This document shows positions 6,724 to 11,201 of a DNA stretch of 11,201 nucleotides, in pieces. The stretch's first letter is position 1. Each line of letters opens with the position of its first letter. The stretch is from Fidelibacterota bacterium (GTDB taxonomy: Bacteria; Fidelibacterota; UBA2242; JAFGTP01), in assembly GCA_021735285.1 (NCBI GenBank), contig JAIPHI010000088.1, positions 1 to 11,201 of the forward strand, given 5' to 3'. The translations under genes were made by a program, and so were the position numbers. The notes beneath the pieces are model-generated. The model ran no database searches and was not told where the DNA came from. It saw only the letters and a program-made list of their open reading frames with translations.

Positions 6724-7844
6724 TTCTGAAGATAATTATTATTAATTATGCTAGCTGTCCGTTTGGCTACTCCTTTTTTACCCAGTTTTTGGGTTATCTC
6801 CGCCATCCTTTTTTTCATTCTTTTTCTGCGCGATTTACTTTCTAGCAGCTCTATAAGTTCATTTGCAATATGATCAGGGTTAGCCTCTTGCTGGATTAAT
6901 TCAGGCACGATCTCTTCCCCGGCAATAATATTTGTAAGTGATATGTAATCAACTTTTATCAGCATTTTTCCTATCAAATATGTCAGGGGCGAGACTTTGT
7001 AAACTACTATAGTGGGTGTATTCAAAATAGTGGCTTCAAGGACGGCAGTACCAGAGGCCATAATCAGAGCGTCGGATTTTTCTAAAATACGTTTATTTTG
7101 CCCTTCTTCCCAATGTATCCAGGATTCAGTAGTATGGTTCCTGTAGTTTGAAAAATTATAACCAGGTGCCATGGCAACGGTCGCTTGAAAATTTTTATAG
7201 TATTTTCGAATTTTTCTCATGGCCTCTATTATACCTGGAAGAAGAGATTGAATCTCCTGGGCCCGACTTCCGGGGAAAAGACCAATCTTAGGAGTTTTTA
7301 CCTCTTGCTTGACAGGTTGCGGAGAGCTGATGGGCTGATACTGATCGATTAAAGGATTACCTACAAATTTAGCCTGAACATCCCGTTCTCGATACCATTC
7401 TTCCTCAAATGGTAAGATACAGAGCATTTGATCTACATATTTTTTTATTTTCTTAATTCTGGATTCATTCCAGGCCCAGATCTTAGGGCTGATATAATAA
7501 ACAACCGGGATTGCCAGCTTAGCAGCATATTTTGCCAGGCGGAGATTGAATCCGGGATAATCTATAAGTATAATTAAATCCGGTCGATTAAATTTCAAAT
7601 GTTTTTTTGTATTTCGCCAGATCTTGTAGATCTTGGGTAAATGTTTTATAATCTCTGCAGTTCCCATAAACGATGTTTCATCTATGTGGTAAAGAAGAGA
7701 ACCGCCTGCTTGTTTTATATTATCTCCCCCAATTGCAGTAATATCTAATCTATTATTAAGTTGAAGTAAAGCCCTTATTAAATTTCCTCCGTGCATGTCT
7801 CCTGAAAGTTCGCCTGCTGATATAAATATTTTCTGGTTTGACAT
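6720..7844 (-). CDS. lpxB: Lipid-A-disaccharide synthase LpxB
   Basis: LpxB (GT19 glycosyltransferase) joins UDP-diacylglucosamine and lipid X into the beta-1',6 disaccharide of lipid A on the inner-membrane surface. The 374-residue length is normal. Landmarks in order are SAGELSGDMHGG (9-20), IGGDNIKQAGG (38-48), DYPGFN (95-100), YYISPKIWAW (116-125), FVGNPLID (160-167), LFPGSRAQEI (189-198), SGTAVLEAT (264-272) and TNIIAGEEIVPELIQ (304-318). I chose the ATG at 7844 because the protein begins MSNQKIFISAGE as usual and CAGGAG lies about 12 bases upstream. A TTG at 7877 would add 11 non-conserved residues. lpxK follows with a 4-base overlap, so the two consecutive lipid A enzymes form an operon. 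No other lpx genes are next to them. Confidence 0.96.
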   Translation of the reverse strand: MSNQKIFISAGELSGDMHGGNLIRALLQLNNRLDITAIGGDNIKQAGGSLLYHIDETSFMGTAEIIKHLPKIYKIWRNTKKHLKFNRPDLIILIDYPGFNLRLAKYAAKLAIPVVYYISPKIWAWNESRIKKIKKYVDQMLCILPFEEEWYRERDVQAKFVGNPLIDQYQPISSPQPVKQEVKTPKIGLFPGSRAQEIQSLLPGIIEAMRKIRKYYKNFQATVAMAPGYNFSNYRNHTTESWIHWEEGQNKRILEKSDALIMASGTAVLEATILNTPTIVVYKVSPLTYLIGKMLIKVDYISLTNIIAGEEIVPELIQQEANPDHIANELIELLESKSRRKRMKKRMAEITQKLGKKGVAKRTASIINNNYLQK

Positions 7845-8102
7845 TCTAATTCCAATCTCCTGTATATTACCTGGCAAGAATTTAATTTAAATCTAACAAG
7901 TATCAAATGAGTTATTAAAATCCGGATGTGAAATAGTCATATATAAGCAATCATTGGTGCTTGTATTAGATCAGAAACATTCAAGATTTGTGGATCATGG
8001 AGCCCGCTATCGTTGAAAAAAGTGCCCTGCTCGCTTTTCTGAAAAATAAATAACTAATTGCAATTAAAATTTATTTATAATGTATATAATTTCTATTCTC
8101 TT

Positions 8103-8130
8103 GTTACCTTTGTTTCGCCATAAAAGTAAC
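8103..8130. repeat. GTTAC hairpin with AAAAGTAACCAAAA flank (intergenic repeat type)
   Basis: GTTACCTTT (8103-8111) pairs with AAAAGTAAC (8122-8130) with one mismatch, and the stem can extend by two weak pairs (G-U, T-A). It is followed by CAAAAGGGCGCCGGC. From memory, hairpins of the form GTTACTTTT-loop-AAAAGTAACCAAAA followed by a GC-rich patch recur in intergenic DNA of many bacteria. Membership is by resemblance only. Confidence 0.5.
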
Positions 8131-8409
8131 CAAAAGGGCGCCGGCTGGATAATTAAATGCTAAAATTTATTTCGCTTTACTAAAAATATTTTAAGGCTCC
8201 CTTTTCCGAGCGAATAATAATTAACTTTTATTTCAATTTAATGTTTGTCAGATAGAAATAAGGCTATGTGATTGATCCGCTATAAAATATTTTTTTAACG
8301 TTCAGCTCATAAATTTTCTAGACGCATTTAATTATAATGCCGGTAAAAAAATCAGTAAAATTGTTTATGTAAAATTATTACTCTAAATAATTATTATTTG
8401 AAAAACAGG

Positions 8410-8456
8410 GGGATTCTGGTTTGAAAAAGTAAGTTGCGGGTTGATATTAGAATCCC
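8410..8456. repeat. 8-bp inverted repeat, 31-base spacer
   Basis: GGGATTCT (8410-8417) and AGAATCCC (8449-8456) are exact reverse complements in otherwise AT-rich non-coding DNA just before the decayed coiled-coil frame. It may mark the end of a small repeat element; chance is not excluded. Confidence 0.35.
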
Positions 8457-8485
8457 AGTATAGTAATTTGCTCTGAGTAAGATAA

Positions 8486-8773
8486 AACTATGCCGGAGGC
8501 TTATTTGAAAATTTACAAAAAGTTGAAAATGAAGATCAGGTATTAAATCATAAATTAGACAGGTTTCAAGATGAAAATAAGGATTTGTCATCCTGAAAAT
8601 CTGAATATAGGAGTGACTTGGAGCAGAAAAACAGTTTGTTAAATAAAGAAAATGAGAATATAGAAAAATTAAAGAATAAGATAGAACAAAAAGAATCCGA
8701 TCTTGATAAGTCAAAAGAGAGTAAAGAAAAGCTGGAAACGCTTGCTAATACCCGGGATAGGTTAACTGAATAA
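8486..8773 (+). pseudogene. Decayed coiled-coil reading frame with an internal TGA
   Basis: One frame reads about 36 residues (GGLFENLQKVENEDQVLNHK... ending LSS) to a TGA at 8594-8596. The same frame then continues 58 codons (KSEYRSDLEQKNSLLNKENE... ending DRLTE) to a TAA at 8771. Both halves are Lys/Glu/Asn/Leu-rich with heptad-like spacing, so they look like one coiled coil broken by a nonsense change. No ATG in this frame precedes the TGA, and stops at 8474 and 8483 close it upstream, which argues for a remnant of a longer gene. A short product is possible: TTG at 8618 behind AGGAG (8609-8613) would give 51 residues. It ends 73 bases before the nucleotidase gene. Confidence 0.4.
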
Positions 8774-8846
8774 TCAAACTTATTATTGATGAAAATTTCA
8801 CATAGAGATTCGAATATTTAGAAAATTTTGAATTAGGAGATAAAAG

Positions 8847-10346
8847 ATGAAATCCAGAAAAATAGTAATACTGGTATTATTATTTGCAATTCTAATTATA
8901 AATTGTGAGAGGGATAAAAACACTACAACAGCAACTATCATTCACTGGAATGATTTTCATGCTGCGAATTTGCCTTATAAACCCACATATAAAAATCCCC
9001 AGGGCTTTAAAGTCGGGGGGTATGCAAATGTGGCCGGTTATATTGATTCCTTGCGGGAGGTCTATCCCCATGCTGTGACAATGAATGCTGGTGATGATTT
9101 CCAGGGTTCGCCTGTTTCCTCAATCACAAAAGGCAAGTCTCAAATTTTAATCCTTAATGCTCTAGGCCTGGATGTATTTACTCTGGGGAATCATGAGTTT
9201 GATTACGGTTTTAAAAAATTGCGAAAAAATATTAAATTGGCAGAATTTCCTATTGTCGCGTCCAATATTTTTGTGAAGGAATCGGGAAAATTAATGGTCC
9301 CGCCTTATAAAATTTTACAATCCGGAGCGACAAAAATAGGGGTAATTGGTGTTATGCTGGAGACTTTGAAAAGTAGCTCTTTGCCAAAAAATGTCAAAGA
9401 GATAGAAGTAGTGGAAGCCCGGGATCAGGTTCAAAAATATGCTGATTCTCTGGAAAGTAAAGTGGATTTAACTGTGGTTTTAAGTCACCAGGGATTTTAT
9501 CCCGATTCCATACTTGCCACTCAACTTGATAAAGTTGATGCAATTATAGGTGGCCATTCTCATACCTGGCTAACCAAACCAGTCGAAGTCAATGATATTT
9601 TGATCTGTCAGGTTGGAAGTCGGGGGGAGAGATTGGGAGTGATAAATGCCAGAGTGGATACTATCAATAACCGGGTTATAAATTATGATTATGAATACAT
9701 CAGAACTATCCTTGGTCGCGTCAAACCTGATCAAAAAGTTAACAAAGTAGTCGATTCTCTGGATGCTCTGATTGCTGCCCGGATGGATAGGCAAATTAGC
9801 TATCTTCAAACGGATTGGACCAGAAGTTCAAGGGGAGAATCGAATATTGGTAATTGGTTTACGGATGCCATTCGGGAGCGCTTCAATACTGACATTGCTT
9901 TTCAGAACTCAGGAGGGATAAGAAAAGGATTGTCTGCCGGACCTATTACTGAACGGGATATCTGGGAAATTTGTCCCTTTGATAATACAGTGGAAATAAT
10001 ATCAGTAAAGGGTGATACACTCACGCAAATGATAAGGTGGCGGATCGAGCATCCGCGTGATCTTTTACAGACTTCCGGAATGAAGAGAATTTATAATGGA
10101 CAAACTGATAGTTTGCTTAAGGTCATTATTAATGGTCAGCCAATCGACCCTGATCAAACATATACAATTGCCACTAATAATTACATAACTGGTCATTCGC
10201 AAAGATTTTTTGGCTTTTCAGCGGCCGAATTGCAAATAGAACATACCGGAATTGTAGGCCGGGATGTATTAATAGAGGCTGCCGAAAAGGCTGATACAAT
10301 AAATAGCCAGATTGAAGGTAGAATCATGGATGTTGCTACAAAGTAA
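8847..10346 (+). CDS. 5'-nucleotidase/UshA-type metallophosphatase lipoprotein
   Basis: This 499-residue protein is probably an envelope enzyme that removes phosphate from nucleotides or related esters. Residues 1-20 form a lipoprotein-like signal (MKSRK, hydrophobic core, IINC with Cys20; Asn before Cys is unusual for a lipobox). The N-terminal metallophosphatase domain (~29-285) has all two-metal motifs: NDFH (Asp36, His38), GDDFQGSP (82-89, Asp83), GNHEFDYG (114-121), SHQG (213-216, His214) and GGHSHTW (235-241). The C-terminal substrate-binding domain (~325-497) has ESNIGNWFTDAIRE (331-344), NSGGIRKG (354-361), PFDNTVE (377-383) and NNYITGHSQRFFGF (444-457). Length and order match the UshA/YfkN/SoxB superfamily. 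AGGAG (8835-8839) lies 7 bases before the ATG. Phosphate or nucleoside scavenging is the likely role. The exact substrate is unknown, and it stands alone in its orientation. Confidence 0.93.
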   Translation: MKSRKIVILVLLFAILIINCERDKNTTTATIIHWNDFHAANLPYKPTYKNPQGFKVGGYANVAGYIDSLREVYPHAVTMNAGDDFQGSPVSSITKGKSQILILNALGLDVFTLGNHEFDYGFKKLRKNIKLAEFPIVASNIFVKESGKLMVPPYKILQSGATKIGVIGVMLETLKSSSLPKNVKEIEVVEARDQVQKYADSLESKVDLTVVLSHQGFYPDSILATQLDKVDAIIGGHSHTWLTKPVEVNDILICQVGSRGERLGVINARVDTINNRVINYDYEYIRTILGRVKPDQKVNKVVDSLDALIAARMDRQISYLQTDWTRSSRGESNIGNWFTDAIRERFNTDIAFQNSGGIRKGLSAGPITERDIWEICPFDNTVEIISVKGDTLTQMIRWRIEHPRDLLQTSGMKRIYNGQTDSLLKVIINGQPIDPDQTYTIATNNYITGHSQRFFGFSAAELQIEHTGIVGRDVLIEAAEKADTINSQIEGRIMDVATK

Positions 10347-10349
10347 TAC

Positions 10350-10413
10350 TTAACCACCGAGAATAATTGTGGGACCGAATTTATCAACGATGCTTGGTGT
10401 TCTTAGTGATTAA
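10350..10413. repeat. Imperfect 14-bp inverted repeat, intergenic relic
   Basis: TTAACCACCGAGAA (10350-10363) and TTCTTAGTGATTAA (10400-10413) are reverse complements at 11 of 14 positions, with 36 bases between. Both arms, and CTTGGTGTTCTTAGTG on the right, resemble the widespread intergenic motif TTAACCACCAAGACACCAAG and its complement, seen from memory in many environmental bacteria. It starts 4 bases after the nucleotidase stop and might double as a weak 3' hairpin; there is no T-run. Confidence 0.45.
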
Positions 10414-10423
10414 ACAATAAATA

Positions 10424-10452
10424 TTTACATCAATCCGAAAATTGATTAAATT
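10424..10452 (+). promoter_or_regulatory. Candidate sigma70-type promoter for tRNA-Thr
   Basis: TTTACA (10424-10429) and TAAATT (10447-10452) are 17 bases apart. They would start transcription a few bases before the tRNA 5' end at 10464. A CCGG patch lies just after the -10, reminiscent of the GC-rich discriminator of stable-RNA promoters. Confidence 0.4.
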
Positions 10453-10463
10453 ATTCCGGTTCT

Positions 10464-10536
10464 GCCACCCTAGCTCAGCCGGTAGAGCAGCTCTCTCGTA
10501 AAGAGCAGGTCAGGAGTTCGAATCTCCTGGGTGGCT
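10464..10536 (+). tRNA. trnT: tRNA-Thr, anticodon CGT
   Basis: A complete 73-base cloverleaf can be drawn. The acceptor stem GCCACCC/GGGTGGC has 7 pairs. The D stem is GCTC/GAGC with the AGCCGGTA loop. The anticodon stem GCTCT/AGAGC has loop CTCGTAA (anticodon CGT at 10497-10499, reading ACG). A 5-base variable loop AGGTC follows, then T stem AGGAG/CTCCT with loop TTCGAAT. The discriminator is T10536. The G1-C72 and C2-G71 pairs are known threonine identity elements. CCA is not encoded, so it must be added by the nucleotidyltransferase. Confidence 0.97.
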
Positions 10537-10568
10537 CAAAGATTTTGATGAAATCAATAGCCGGGTAA

Positions 10569-10589
10569 CCATGTCGTCGAACAACATGG
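10569..10589. repeat. Near-perfect palindrome between tRNA-Thr and the hydrolase gene
   Basis: CCATGTCGT and ACAACATGG pair at 8 of 9 positions around a CGA loop. It sits 32 bases after the tRNA and 3 bases before the stop of the convergent hydrolase gene. It could stop transcription from either side, but neither strand has a following T-run. Confidence 0.45.
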
Positions 10590-10592
10590 AAT

Positions 10593-11201
10593 CTATCTTA
10601 CAAGTAGTTCATTTAGAGCATATTGTGCTAACATTTCATGATCACCCTCAAAGATAACTAATTTTATATTATTATATTGTTTTCTGAGGAGAACTCTTCT
10701 GCTGGAAATTTCACCATAATCTCCTAAAGCTCTCCTCAGTTCTAATAGTTTCAGTTTTTCTTCCTGTGAAACATACTTGGATGAATCCCGGACTGACAAA
10801 TCATTGAGAAGCTTATTATAAAAATTTATTGAATGGGTTATGGGGACGCTGCCCTGGATACCGTCATAAATTCCGGCATAAATGAATAGATTTGTATCTT
10901 TTAGCTTGTTGATAGGTGTTTCCCAATAAATAGGTGATCTTTTCCGGGCAACATTAATATTAAGAGCATTCTCAGAATTTGTACATGCTAAGATATTATC
11001 TGCATACTTATTATTTCTTATTTTACTTTCTCTATACCAGGCTACAAGATCAGAAATAGAAGCCCAGGCTGAAAATTTTTCAATGTCGTGTTCTAATCTC
11101 ATGAAACTACTTAAAGTTGCATAGCCGCCACCACTTACTCCAATAACGAATATTTTTGAAGTATCTACATTTGAGTTCTCTACTGCAAAACTAATAGCAT
11201 C
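10593..11201 (-). CDS. Alpha/beta hydrolase, S9/prolyl-oligopeptidase-like (5' end outside window)
   Basis: The frame stays open from the stop at 10593 to the window edge (202 codons plus stop). The ATG at 11102 is therefore internal and the real start lies beyond the right edge. The edge-most residues read DAISFAVENSNVDTSKIF, then VIGVSGGGYATLSSF, a nucleophile elbow G-x-S-x-G with Ser at 11133-11135. Downstream come FIYAGIYDGIQGSVPI, whose Asp (10863-10865) fits the acid, and VIFEGDHEML, whose His (10638-10640) fits the base. The order Ser-Asp-His and the spacing match the catalytic domain of the S9 peptidase/esterase group. The substrate cannot be told, and whether a propeller or signal peptide precedes is unknown. 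It converges on the tRNA-Thr gene. Confidence 0.85.
   Translation of the reverse strand, partial: DAISFAVENSNVDTSKIFVIGVSGGGYATLSSFMRLEHDIEKFSAWASISDLVAWYRESKIRNNKYADNILACTNSENALNINVARKRSPIYWETPINKLKDTNLFIYAGIYDGIQGSVPITHSINFYNKLLNDLSVRDSSKYVSQEEKLKLLELRRALGDYGEISSRRVLLRKQYNNIKLVIFEGDHEMLAQYALNELLVR

Larger units (their letters stand above)
7845..8480. other. Non-coding stretch with hairpin repeats, no intact gene
   Basis: This is the first 636 bases of the ~1-kb gap between lpxB and the nucleotidase gene. I find no reading frame of convincing length or composition. It must hold the lpxB promoter at its left end, but no clear -35/-10 pair stands out. The middle has a GTTAC-type hairpin (8103-8130) followed by a short GC-rich patch (GGGCGCCGGC) unlike its surroundings. 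At 8410-8456 there is a further 8-bp inverted repeat. The whole looks like accumulated repeat or mobile-element debris. Confidence 0.5.

Noticed and set aside
7899..8020. Short plus-strand frame (about 40 codons, ending GARYR) upstream of lpxB on the other strand
   Set aside because: Too short, no ATG with ribosome site and no recognisable family; treated as part of the non-coding debris.
8394..8714. 106-codon minus-strand frame in the lpxB-nucleotidase gap
   Set aside because: Composition (Leu/Phe/Ser/Tyr-rich) is that of a mirror of the Lys/Glu-rich coiled-coil frame on the plus strand; no ribosome site or known domain.
10541..10555. GATTT/AAATC hairpin just after tRNA-Thr as a terminator
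   Set aside because: Only 5 weak pairs and no following T-run.

Overview
The window is AT-rich bacterial DNA. Lipid A genes (lpxB, lpxK), a signal-peptide-bearing multidomain envelope protein and a lipoprotein-type nucleotidase point to a diderm (Gram-negative) organism. The mix of lipid A synthesis, strong AT bias, a tRNA without an encoded CCA end and an FG-GAP/Ig-module surface protein would fit an uncultured FCB-type lineage (Marinimicrobia, Calditrichaeota, KSB1 and similar). That placement is an inference; no marker here fixes it.

Region 1 (22-897, +) is a tight three-gene unit: two tandem paralogous AbrB/MazE-type DNA-binding proteins, followed, with an 8-bp overlap, by a 132-residue protein I do not recognise. 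The two small genes look like antitoxin or transition-state-regulator proteins. No known toxin family is visible beside them, so the third gene is the natural candidate partner. Region 2 (937-2257) has a YitT-family membrane protein (+) convergent with a single-domain universal stress protein (-). Region 3 (2258-5668) opens with a 324-bp divergent spacer containing a perfect 10-bp inverted repeat. It then holds a 1028-residue exported protein: signal peptide, FG-GAP/VCBS-like repeats, five Ig-like modules and a C-terminal hydrophobic segment. The third Ig module is split by an in-frame insertion of about 96 residues whose DNA is rich in inverted repeats.

Region 4 (5704-7844, -) is an lpxB-lpxK operon with a 4-bp ATGA overlap, covering two consecutive lipid A steps (disaccharide formation, then 4'-phosphorylation). 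Region 5 (7845-8846) is about 1 kb without an intact gene. It holds a hairpin repeat of a type often seen in intergenic DNA, another inverted repeat, and a decayed coiled-coil reading frame. Region 6 (8847-11201) has a UshA/5'-nucleotidase-type lipoprotein (+), an imperfect inverted repeat that looks like an intergenic relic, a tRNA-Thr(CGT) with a plausible promoter, and, convergent to it, the 3' part of an alpha/beta-hydrolase (S9/prolyl-oligopeptidase-like) gene that runs off the right edge.

The strongest leads for something undescribed are the AbrB-AbrB-unknown trio at the left edge and the palindrome-rich in-frame insertion in the large surface protein.
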